NCBI GenBank assembly: GCA_031296355.1
Contig: JARLFX010000258.1
Coordinates: forward strand, 1 to 28,815
Reading direction: 5' to 3'
Source: Acidobacteriaceae bacterium
GTDB lineage: Bacteria > Acidobacteriota > Terriglobia > Terriglobales > Acidobacteriaceae
DNA: 28,815 bases
The position numbers and the translations under genes are program-made. Every line of letters starts with the position of its first letter. Within the stretch, counting starts at the first letter, position 1. Positions 18,750 to 25,670 of the stretch are shown piece by piece. The notes below the pieces were generated by a model, which was not told the origin of the DNA, ran no database searches, and saw only the letters and a program-made list of their open reading frames with translations.

Positions 18750-19535
18750 CTACAGCGTCAGCAGCTGTGCCGATTCCTTATCCAGGTAAATCGAAACATT
18801 GTCCCGCGTACGCGCGATGGATGCCGGGCACTCCGTCGTGATTGGGCCTTCCAGCGCGCACCGCACTGCCTTCGCCTTGCGCGCCTCGGGCACGCATGAG
18901 ATCCATGCCTTCGCCCGCAGCAATCCGCTGCATGTTACCGAGATCGCCTCCGCCGGTACCGTCTCCATGCTGGAGAAGTGGCCTTCATTCACCTGCTGCG
19001 CTCGGCACGCCTGGTCCAGCTTTACCCGCTTCAGCATCTTCGGATCATTGAAGTCCGCTACCGGCGGATCATTGAACGCAATGTGTCCGTTCTCACCGAA
19101 CCCGACGAACGCAATATCCAGCGGCCCCGCTTCCAGCAGCTCCGTGTAGCGCGCAATCTCCTTGTCCACATCACCCAGCCCAACAATGTAGTTCACAGAA
19201 CGCGGATGCACCACGTCCTCCACCCGCTCACGGATCCAGCGCTGAAATCCTGCCGGATGATTTTCGTCCACGCCCACGTACTCATCCATGTGAAACACGT
19301 CCACCTTGGACCAGTCGACGTTTGGCTGCTTCACCAACTCCTTCACAACATCCAGCTGCGAGTTTCCCGTTGCGATCATCACCCGCGAACTGCCGCGCTC
19401 CGCAATCGCCTTCTCGATCAGCGCCGCAGCGTCCTTCGCCGCAGCCAGGCCCAGCTCTTCGCGCGTCGCAAAGATTTGTACTTTGGCCCGTCCATACTGC
19501 AGCGGCTTACCTAGCTCAATGGATGATGTGCTCAT
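18750..19535 (-). CDS. nagB: Glucosamine-6-phosphate deaminase-like protein (NagB family)
   Basis: Expected to convert glucosamine-6-phosphate (or a related amino-sugar phosphate) to fructose-6-phosphate and ammonia in the cytoplasm. The 261-aa length fits NagB. Visible motifs are IATGNSQLDVV (phosphate loop), VDVFHMDEYVG (Asp84, matching E. coli Asp72) and GFGENGHIAFNDPP. In the last, His151 is kept, but by alignment to E. coli GVGNDGHIAFNE the positions of Asp141 and Glu148 are Asn149 and Asp156. The C-terminal part (VTCSGLLRAKAWISCVPEAR) also differs from E. coli NagB, so this is a divergent subgroup; an AgaI-like galactosamine-6-phosphate isomerase is possible. The ATG at 19535 has GAGGGA about 10 nt upstream. 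It has its own promoter (19576-19604). NagA is encoded 6 kb away on the other strand. Confidence 0.85.
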   Translation of the reverse strand: MSTSSIELGKPLQYGRAKVQIFATREELGLAAAKDAAALIEKAIAERGSSRVMIATGNSQLDVVKELVKQPNVDWSKVDVFHMDEYVGVDENHPAGFQRWIRERVEDVVHPRSVNYIVGLGDVDKEIARYTELLEAGPLDIAFVGFGENGHIAFNDPPVADFNDPKMLKRVKLDQACRAQQVNEGHFSSMETVPAEAISVTCSGLLRAKAWISCVPEARKAKAVRCALEGPITTECPASIARTRDNVSIYLDKESAQLLTL

Positions 19536-19575
19536 GACGACTATTTCCCTCGAATATGTCTGGTTGACATTAGCA

Positions 19576-19604
19576 ATAGTAGATTAACGCTAAACGTTTT
19601 TCAA
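19576..19604 (-). promoter_or_regulatory. nagB promoter with AACG-CGTT palindrome in the spacer
   Basis: Minus-strand -35 TTGAAA (19599-19604) and -10 TACTAT (19576-19581) are exactly 17 bp apart. The spacer contains AACGTTTAGCGTT (19586-19598), an inverted AACG...CGTT element of LacI-like appearance. It is related to the palindrome in the symporter/hydrolase divergent promoters (23417-23426), which suggests a shared regulator. Confidence 0.6.
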
Positions 19605-19625
19605 GTAAAATCTAATAATTCTTAT

Positions 19626-19664
19626 GTGGTACTTTAATTACCTAAAGTGGAATTAAAGTACCAC
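19626..19664. repeat. 14-bp perfect inverted repeat with 11-bp centre upstream of nagB
   Basis: GTGGTACTTTAATT (19626-19639) and its exact complement (19651-19664) flank an 11-bp centre. It lies 22 bp upstream of the nagB -35 box in an AT-rich 196-bp gap. No T-run follows on either strand. Each arm contains a GGTA/TACC-like pseudo-palindrome with centres about 20 bp apart, so paired regulator binding or a transcript hairpin protecting the upstream mRNA 3' end are both possible. Confidence 0.7.
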
Positions 19665-19731
19665 TTAGTGACATTAATGCTGTTTTATTGAAAAATAGAT
19701 AAGTCACTTTTCACCGCAAACTACCGGTGGT

Positions 19732-20913
19732 TTACCGCGCTTTCACCGTCAAGAGCGCGGCTGAAATTGGGCCCAGATCCAGCTTCCCACTGTACTCATG
19801 TCCATTGGAATCCACCCATATCCCCGCCGGAAGACCCACCCTCGCGGACACTTTGGATTGCGGATTCACCGCCACTAAACCCTTACTATAGAGTCGTTTC
19901 CACGCACCGCTCCCCTCCCGAACCGGCTCCGCAACTGCATGCCCCAGGTCCACATCCATAGCCGGCGTATCCAGATAAACCCCATACTCCTGCGACCCGC
20001 TCAAAGTCAGCATCGATCCCGCTTCGCGATACAGATAGTAGTTCGCAACCGCCCAGTCAATCTGCGCCTGCGACGCATCCGCCAGGTGCTGCGTGGTCGT
20101 TTCGTTCACCGCCCAGTGCAGCTTTTTCGCCGCAATCGAGCGCACAAAATCGAACTTCCGCTGCCACTGCTGGTCGTTCACGTTCTTATCGTTATGCGCC
20201 GTGAACCCCTGCTCGTCGCCCCACACATCCACCAGATCCACCGCCTTACGGAAGGCGGGCTCCAGCTCTGGCGCGGTCAGCGGATACTTCAGATTTGCCG
20301 CCATGCCAATGCCGGCGGCATGCAGCCGCGTGGAAAGCCACTGCAGCCACTCCAGCACAGACAGCACATACGCTGGATCGACCTTGTCTCCATTGAACTG
20401 TTGCACCCACTTGCCCTGCGCATCATAGTGCCCCGCGCGCTTGTCCCAGTTAGTAAGCTGCACGTTGTCGAACGCAAAAAATGGGTAGCCAGCCTTAATG
20501 CTTGGCGCAATATACGTCTCCCAATAGAACTCGCGCACTGCAGGATTCGTGATGTCGAGTGACATCGAATTTCCATTCTGGTAGGTAAAGCCCCATGCCG
20601 GCGTCTTCCGATCGCTTGTATACACAATCCATTCCGGATGGTTCTGCTGGTACCACTCGAACGTGTGCTTGCGATCGTAGTCGCGCGAGTACGGCAGGTA
20701 CTTCGAATTAACTGCAGGCGGCGTGCTCTCCGGCTTATTCGCACCCCACACAAAGTACACGCGGCCGCGATACACGGATGCGTCTGGCACTTTACGATCA
20801 AACGGCTGTCCTCGGCTCACCCCTTCTGCCGACGGCTGCGGCATCACCTTCACCTGCGCCTGCAGACTCGCAGCACAAACCAAAATCATCAACGCTACAC
20901 GAACACTTCGCAT
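19732..20913 (-). CDS. Secreted putative glycosidase (unclassified, TIM-barrel-like)
   Basis: A 393-aa exported protein with signal peptide ending at about SLQAQ. Conserved-looking blocks in order: VYRGRVYFVWGAN, SLDITNPAVREFYWETYI, FFAFDNVQLTNWD (Asp about 149), DVWGDEQGFTAHNDKNVND (Glu about 234), HWAVNETTTQH, QIDWAVANYYLYREAGSM, then a C-terminal beta-sandwich (KGLVAVNPQSKVSARVGLPA). The Asp of FDN after a beta-strand and the later Asp-Glu suggest an acid-pair glycosidase; the hypothetical glycosyl hydrolase (GHL15/GH114-like) group is my best guess, with low certainty. The same domain forms the C-terminus of the 1278-aa lipoprotein. The ATG at 20913 has GGAGG with 5-nt spacing; the ATG at 20916 is only 2 nt from it. 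It starts 20 bp after the SGNH gene stop, so translation is probably coupled. Confidence 0.7.
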   Translation of the reverse strand: MRSVRVALMILVCAASLQAQVKVMPQPSAEGVSRGQPFDRKVPDASVYRGRVYFVWGANKPESTPPAVNSKYLPYSRDYDRKHTFEWYQQNHPEWIVYTSDRKTPAWGFTYQNGNSMSLDITNPAVREFYWETYIAPSIKAGYPFFAFDNVQLTNWDKRAGHYDAQGKWVQQFNGDKVDPAYVLSVLEWLQWLSTRLHAAGIGMAANLKYPLTAPELEPAFRKAVDLVDVWGDEQGFTAHNDKNVNDQQWQRKFDFVRSIAAKKLHWAVNETTTQHLADASQAQIDWAVANYYLYREAGSMLTLSGSQEYGVYLDTPAMDVDLGHAVAEPVREGSGAWKRLYSKGLVAVNPQSKVSARVGLPAGIWVDSNGHEYSGKLDLGPISAALLTVKAR

Positions 20914-20933
20914 CATTGCCTCCGCCTACCCGT

Positions 20934-21713
20934 TTACTTCGCTGAAGTTTTGAAACTGCCCACCGTCTCCGGTACTGTAGCGATCAATTCCGTTTCCACC
21001 ACATGGGCAAAGATTGCCGCCCCCTTCGCACCAAGGTGCGTTCCGTCAAATTTCGCTGCGGCATCTCCGTTACGCTCCGTCGAGGTCGTCGCCACCGGTG
21101 CATTTGGATCGGGCGGCGGAGCCATCGCCAGTGTGTCTGCCTCTGCCTTACCTATCTTGTTCAGCAGCGCAATGCTATCCGCATGCAGATCCAGCACCGG
21201 CACACTTGTCTCCCTGCCTACAGCAATATCCGCATCTGCCCACGGCCCCAGTCCATCGCGGATATGGCCTGACGCATCGAAGCTGCGGCGCGATAGTGGC
21301 GTAACCAGGATTGGCTTCGCGCCCGTTGCCTTCACCTCTTCTACATATGCCTTCATGTTCGCGGGAAACTCCGTTGCTACATCAGTAGAACGCTCGCCCT
21401 TGCCCGGCTGATCGTTATGGCCAAACTGGATGAGCACATAGGTCTGCGCAAACTTCGCATTGTCCTTGAGCCGCGCCATCACCTGCGCCCAGCTTCCATC
21501 CGCGCGATAGCTCTTGGAACTGCGCCCACCCTTCGCCATGTCGATGCAGGTTACCCCTGCCACCACATCGGCGCAGAATCCTGGTCCCCATCCCGACTTC
21601 AGTGCCACCGTGGAATCGCCGACAAGCAGATAGCGCACTCCACCCGCTGCATACGCAGAACCGCTGCCTATGCAGATCATCACCAACGCAAACAACGAGC
21701 AAAAACGCTTCAT
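20934..21713 (-). CDS. Secreted SGNH acetylesterase (rhamnogalacturonan-acetylesterase-like)
   Basis: 259-aa exported esterase; signal peptide MKRFCSLFALVMICIG ending about AYA. All four SGNH blocks are present: VGDSTV (Ser34), KGGRSSKSYR (block II), QFGHND (Asn100) and DGTH (Asp223, His226), i.e. an intact Ser-Asp-His triad. This is the pattern of CE12-like enzymes that remove O-acetyl groups from polysaccharides. The ATG at 21713 is preceded by GGAGG at 5 nt; a longer reading to 21824 has no such site and would mask the signal peptide. It sits between a small membrane protein and the putative glycosidase in the symporter operon, which suggests it deacetylates the glycan before or after cleavage. 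Catalytic assignment is strong; the substrate is inferred. Confidence 0.88.
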   Translation of the reverse strand: MKRFCSLFALVMICIGSGSAYAAGGVRYLLVGDSTVALKSGWGPGFCADVVAGVTCIDMAKGGRSSKSYRADGSWAQVMARLKDNAKFAQTYVLIQFGHNDQPGKGERSTDVATEFPANMKAYVEEVKATGAKPILVTPLSRRSFDASGHIRDGLGPWADADIAVGRETSVPVLDLHADSIALLNKIGKAEADTLAMAPPPDPNAPVATTSTERNGDAAAKFDGTHLGAKGAAIFAHVVETELIATVPETVGSFKTSAK

Positions 21714-21744
21714 CAAACCTCCAGTGAAACACCTGCAGCAAGTG

Positions 21745-21915
21745 CTACTTCCACGTCGACATCCAGTAGTAAAACCCGATAAACCCTGCCACAGCGAGCC
21801 ATGCCCCGATGAATCCGAGTACATCGACGCGGTAGCGTTTGAACGTAAATGTTTGTGGCAGCTTCAGAACATCGCGCAGCAGTGATGCTTGTCCATTTTC
21901 TTCGAGCGGCGTCAT
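21745..21915 (-). CDS. 56-aa single-span membrane protein coupled to the symporter
   Basis: A short gene whose ATG overlaps the symporter stop codon (ATGA, 21912-21915) and is preceded by AGGAG with 7-nt spacing. The product begins MTPLEENGQASLLRDVLKLP, has a charged segment KRYRVD, and then one hydrophobic span (VLGFIGAWLAVAGFIGFYYW) before a short MSTWK tail. The 4-bp overlap implies translational coupling and roughly equal amounts of the two proteins. It is likely an accessory subunit or stabiliser of the symporter. I recognise no family; small partner proteins are known for some sodium/solute symporters. It ends 31 bp before the SGNH gene start. Confidence 0.75.
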   Translation of the reverse strand: MTPLEENGQASLLRDVLKLPQTFTFKRYRVDVLGFIGAWLAVAGFIGFYYWMSTWK

Positions 21916-23390
21916 GCGAGTTCTCCTGTCTGCGGCAGCAATTCTTCTTCACCTACCGGCACATCGATGTAGCCAAAGATGCGCACCATCTTCTCTGCAG
22001 GTTCGGGCGGAGTGACCAGACTGACCACCACCAGCAGCAGTACGCCGGTCAGCAGGCTATACAGTGACGACCACGCATTCGTGCTGCCATGCGCTTTCGT
22101 CGCGAAAAACACAACTGCCGAACCGATGGTGCATGCCCATGCGCCGAAGCGATTAGCACGCGGCCACATAATGCCGATCCAGAATGCGACACCGATGAAA
22201 GGAAGGATGCTAATGAACTGTACCGTCGCAGAGATAACAGACGACATAGTGCAGCCCAATATGAAACCCGCTACGGTAATCACCAGTGATGACAACCGGC
22301 CCACCATCAGATAGTGGGCATCGCTCTTATGACCGCCAACCAGGGGCTTATAGAGATCTTCCGTAAACAACGCTGCCCCATTCACCATGAACGAGGAGCA
22401 GGTTGCCATCACTGTAGCCAGTAGCGAAGCAACCATCAGGCCGATCAGGCCACTGGGAAGTAATGCTGCGACCGCAATACCGAATACCTTTTCGCGCTCA
22501 TGAAACGCGATACCAGGAAATAGAATCACGGCGAGCAGGCCAGTCAGTGTCCATCCAACTGTGCAGGCGCGCTTCACAAAGTTGCCGTAGGTCCACCCTA
22601 CGCGACAGTCCATCTCTGTTTTTCCGGTAGACGCGACTGACATCATATGTGGTTGAACGACGATACCAGCCAGGCCGCTGAGAACAAGCATCGACACGAC
22701 GAAAGGTGTTAGCTCCCCACCTGGAGGGCTGAAGACAGAGAAGAAGTTTGCCGGTAGAGCATGGTGCAGCCCAGCGAACCCTCCCACGCGATGAAACCCA
22801 AACGGAAGCACCAGAAAGGAGAGCACAATAATGAACAGGCCCTGCACAAAGTTTGTGGCAGCCACCGCAACCAGCCCGCCCGCAATGCTGTACACGGTGA
22901 AGATGATGGCTACAGTCAGCGCAACCGTCCACTCCGGCAGACCCGTGATCGCAGAGACAGTGACCGCGGTTCCTTTGATCGCAATGCCCTGCCATAGCGC
23001 GAACAGATAGATGCAGAAAACGGCATAGGCAAGGCTGTACGCGCGGCCGAATCGAAGCTGGAAGAATTCAGCGATGGTGGTGACGCGCAAACGGCGAAAG
23101 ATTGGAGCCAGAAGCCAATAGAATGGCGTCGTAAACAGCCATATCCACTGGTACCATATGCCCGAAAGCCCAGCAGTATATGCTGCGCCAGCTACGCCGA
23201 CTGCCTGGTCTGAATGTGTTCCGGTACCCAGCGCCTGGGCCAGCACCACCATTTTGCCGAATGACCGGTTCCCCAGAAAGAAGCCTGCTGAAGTGTTCAC
23301 CTTACGGCTGACAAATAACCCAAGCACCGTAATACCGGCGAGATACACCGCCAGAACCAACCAATCTGCCATAGAAAGATTTATATGCAT
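21912..23390 (-). CDS. Sodium:solute symporter (SSS family), probable sugar transporter
   Basis: A 492-aa inner-membrane protein with about 13 hydrophobic spans. Family features include the N-terminal MADWLVLAVYLAGITVLGLF, the GFFLGNRSFGKMVVLAQALG block typical of SSS carriers (sodium-site region of TM1), and TVYSIAGGLVAVAATNFVQG in the middle. It should take up a mono- or disaccharide with Na+ across the cytoplasmic membrane. The ATG at 23390 follows GAGGG (8 nt); an ATG six codons in is an alternative. It is the first gene of a minus-strand operon (small membrane protein, SGNH esterase, glycosidase) and is divergent from a hydrolase-nagA operon, with 70 bp between them containing overlapping promoters. 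Context suggests amino sugars or their oligomers as cargo; this is inferred. Confidence 0.9.
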   Translation of the reverse strand: MHINLSMADWLVLAVYLAGITVLGLFVSRKVNTSAGFFLGNRSFGKMVVLAQALGTGTHSDQAVGVAGAAYTAGLSGIWYQWIWLFTTPFYWLLAPIFRRLRVTTIAEFFQLRFGRAYSLAYAVFCIYLFALWQGIAIKGTAVTVSAITGLPEWTVALTVAIIFTVYSIAGGLVAVAATNFVQGLFIIVLSFLVLPFGFHRVGGFAGLHHALPANFFSVFSPPGGELTPFVVSMLVLSGLAGIVVQPHMMSVASTGKTEMDCRVGWTYGNFVKRACTVGWTLTGLLAVILFPGIAFHEREKVFGIAVAALLPSGLIGLMVASLLATVMATCSSFMVNGAALFTEDLYKPLVGGHKSDAHYLMVGRLSSLVITVAGFILGCTMSSVISATVQFISILPFIGVAFWIGIMWPRANRFGAWACTIGSAVVFFATKAHGSTNAWSSLYSLLTGVLLLVVVSLVTPPEPAEKMVRIFGYIDVPVGEEELLPQTGELA

Positions 23391-23395
23391 TCAAC

Positions 23396-23431
23396 CCTCG
23401 GTTGCATTAAATATGAACGTTAACGTATAAA
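23396..23431. promoter_or_regulatory. Overlapping divergent promoters with central ACGTTAACGT palindrome
   Basis: Plus strand: TTGCAT (23402-23407), 18-bp spacer, TATAAA (23426-23431), reading toward the hydrolase/nagA. Minus strand: TTGCTT (about 23432-23437), 17-bp spacer, CATATT (about 23409-23414), reading toward the symporter. The perfect 10-bp palindrome ACGTTAACGT (23417-23426) lies in both spacers. A LacI/GalR-type or ROK repressor there would block both promoters. Boxes are assigned by eye. Confidence 0.55.
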
Positions 23432-23460
23432 TAAGCAAGTCGGTTCATCCGCGAGGTTCC

Positions 23461-25656
23461 ATGAGACTGGTCTATCCGTCCTGCCGCGCTCTTCTGCTCC
23501 TGTCCGCAGCTCTTTTATTGCCCACAATCTACGCTTCCTCACAGATCGGTGGCCAGTCCGGCAATCTTACCTGGCAGAAACCCATTCCCCGCGACTTCTC
23601 TGAAGCCGACTGGCTGGATACAGGTCTCGTCTCCGTGGGCAATTGGGAGGGCCTGGCCTTCCGCACTCGCACAGGCGGCCAGAACCTCGGCGGCCTGCCG
23701 GTTGATCTGGACCGGGTCTGGAACGCCGAGCACTCCGAAGCCACCGTCAAAGCCATGCACGATGCCGGCGTCACTTTTGTAAACACAAATTTTTACAAAA
23801 CCGGCGTCCGCTCCGATCACGACGATATGGAGACGGCGAAAAAATTCACCACGCTCTGCCACAAGTACGGCATCAAGGTCAGCCTCTATATAGGGGGAAC
23901 CATCTTTGCGGAAACTCTGCTGCACGATGTGCCAGAAGCGAAGAACTGGATTGCGCGCGATGAGTATGGCCAGCCGATCCGCTATGCCCCCTATCGCTAT
24001 GTACCTGACTTTGACAACCCCGGCTTTGTCGCCTACATGAAGACTGTGATCCGGCTTGCCATCACCGAAGTGCATCCAGACATGCTGCACTTCGATAATC
24101 TCTCGCTCAGCCCGCCGCCCAACACCGCGGTCTCGCCAGAGGTGAACCGCCGCTTCCGCGCCTTCCTGCACGCCAAATACACCACGCCCGCCCAATTGAA
24201 AGCACGCTTCGGCTTCTCCAATATCGACGCCATCTCCGTGCCAACATGGAAACAGGTCTCCAATCCGCTGGCCATTAATGTGATCGAAGATCCAGTGATG
24301 GAAGAGTGGATTGACTTTCGCTGTTCTGATCTCGCTGACTACTATCGCCAGATGGCGCAATACGCGCGTAGCCTGGACAAACACATCGTGGTGGAACTAA
24401 ATCCCCACGGCGTCTTCGGCTCAAATGGTGCATATCTCTTCGGCATCGATCACCCACGTCTGGTAGAGTACGGCTCCATCTATTCCAGCGAAGAGTCCAA
24501 CGAAGCCGAAGTGACGGCAAAGGGCGTGCTCGTCTCCAAGATTCGCTCCTACAAGCAGGCGCGGCATCTGAACGAAACCGCCTATGCCTATACCGGATGG
24601 GGCCGCGCCAATGAAAAACTGCATTCCTGGCGGCTGCTCATGGCAGAATCCATGGCCTACAACCGCAACTCCATCGGCGATATCAGCGAGCCGCTCGACG
24701 TTGCCATCTGGCCTGACGATCTCAAGCAGTACGTTCATTACTTCAGTGAGCAGAATGCACACTACCGCAAAACGCATCCCGTGGCCGACGTCGCCATTCT
24801 GCGTTCATTCCCATCGCAGGCCTACAACAGTGGCGGCCCGCAGTTGCAATCCACGCTGATGGAGCAGGTACTCATCCAGTACAAGATTCCCTTTGACATC
24901 ATCAGCGACCGCGATCTTCCCAGTCTTTCGCGCTATCGGGCCGTCATCCTGGCCAATCAGGAATCGCTCACCGACCAGGCTGTTCAGCAGATATCAGACT
25001 ACGTGGCACAGGGCGGCGGTCTCGTCGCTACCGGGCTTACGTCGTTCTATACGCAGTGGCATCGCCGCCGCAGCGACTTCGCCCTCGCCAGCGTCTTCAA
25101 CGTGCATGCCAATCCTATCCGTCCCTCCTTCGGAAGTGGTGGCGGACTCGCCCATGGCAATATCCTCGCCAAAGCGCCTGCGTACCAGGAGAGCACCTTC
25201 GGCAAAGGCCGCACTGTATACCTCAGCGCAGTAGTACCCGCCGGCAAGACGCCCGCGACGGCAGACATTCCGCCAGTGAACGCGGCCTACCGCCATGACA
25301 CATGGGAGCTTCCAGAAAACGCAGCCGACCTGGTGAAGGCCGTGCAATATGCCGCCGGCGCTCCCTTCTCCGTGGAGTTCACAAAGGCGCCTCTCACCAC
25401 GACCATGGAACTGACAGACAACGCCGATCTCTCCGAACGCACGCTGCACTGGTTGAACTATCAGCTCGAAACGCCGAAGGTGGCTGGCGCTCCCGTGTCG
25501 GTTGCTCTGCCTGCAGGCAAACATGTGGCAGCCATTGAAGTCATCTCCCCCGATGCGCCCACGCAGAGCATAAAATTTACGGAGAAGGATGGCCGCGTCG
25601 CATTCACCCTTCCCTCGCTCGTGGTCTATAACGTTGCCGTCATGCACCTGAAATAG
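23461..25656 (+). CDS. Secreted GH42/GHL6-like glycoside hydrolase with trimerisation-type domain
   Basis: 731-aa exported protein; signal peptide ends about YASSQ. Residues about 55-430 look like a TIM barrel: MHDAGVTFVNTNFYKTG, KYGIKVSLYIGG, HPDMLHFDNLSLSPPP (Asp212 after a beta-strand), HIVVELNPHGVF and IYSSEESNE. Residues about 438-560 (PVADVAILRSFPSQAYN, IPFDIISDRDLPSLSRYRAV, ISDYVAQGGGLVATG) have the glutamine-amidotransferase-like fold of the beta-galactosidase trimerisation domain of GH42. The C-terminus is a beta domain. It fits 'hypothetical glycosyl hydrolase 6' or a distant GH42 enzyme; I cannot place both catalytic residues firmly. The ATG at 23461 has GAGG about 5 nt upstream. 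nagA follows after 14 bp, so the pair is an operon and the hydrolase probably releases an N-acetylated amino sugar. Confidence 0.75.
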   Translation: MRLVYPSCRALLLLSAALLLPTIYASSQIGGQSGNLTWQKPIPRDFSEADWLDTGLVSVGNWEGLAFRTRTGGQNLGGLPVDLDRVWNAEHSEATVKAMHDAGVTFVNTNFYKTGVRSDHDDMETAKKFTTLCHKYGIKVSLYIGGTIFAETLLHDVPEAKNWIARDEYGQPIRYAPYRYVPDFDNPGFVAYMKTVIRLAITEVHPDMLHFDNLSLSPPPNTAVSPEVNRRFRAFLHAKYTTPAQLKARFGFSNIDAISVPTWKQVSNPLAINVIEDPVMEEWIDFRCSDLADYYRQMAQYARSLDKHIVVELNPHGVFGSNGAYLFGIDHPRLVEYGSIYSSEESNEAEVTAKGVLVSKIRSYKQARHLNETAYAYTGWGRANEKLHSWRLLMAESMAYNRNSIGDISEPLDVAIWPDDLKQYVHYFSEQNAHYRKTHPVADVAILRSFPSQAYNSGGPQLQSTLMEQVLIQYKIPFDIISDRDLPSLSRYRAVILANQESLTDQAVQQISDYVAQGGGLVATGLTSFYTQWHRRRSDFALASVFNVHANPIRPSFGSGGGLAHGNILAKAPAYQESTFGKGRTVYLSAVVPAGKTPATADIPPVNAAYRHDTWELPENAADLVKAVQYAAGAPFSVEFTKAPLTTTMELTDNADLSERTLHWLNYQLETPKVAGAPVSVALPAGKHVAAIEVISPDAPTQSIKFTEKDGRVAFTLPSLVVYNVAVMHLK

Positions 25657-25670
25657 AAAGAGGATTTGCT

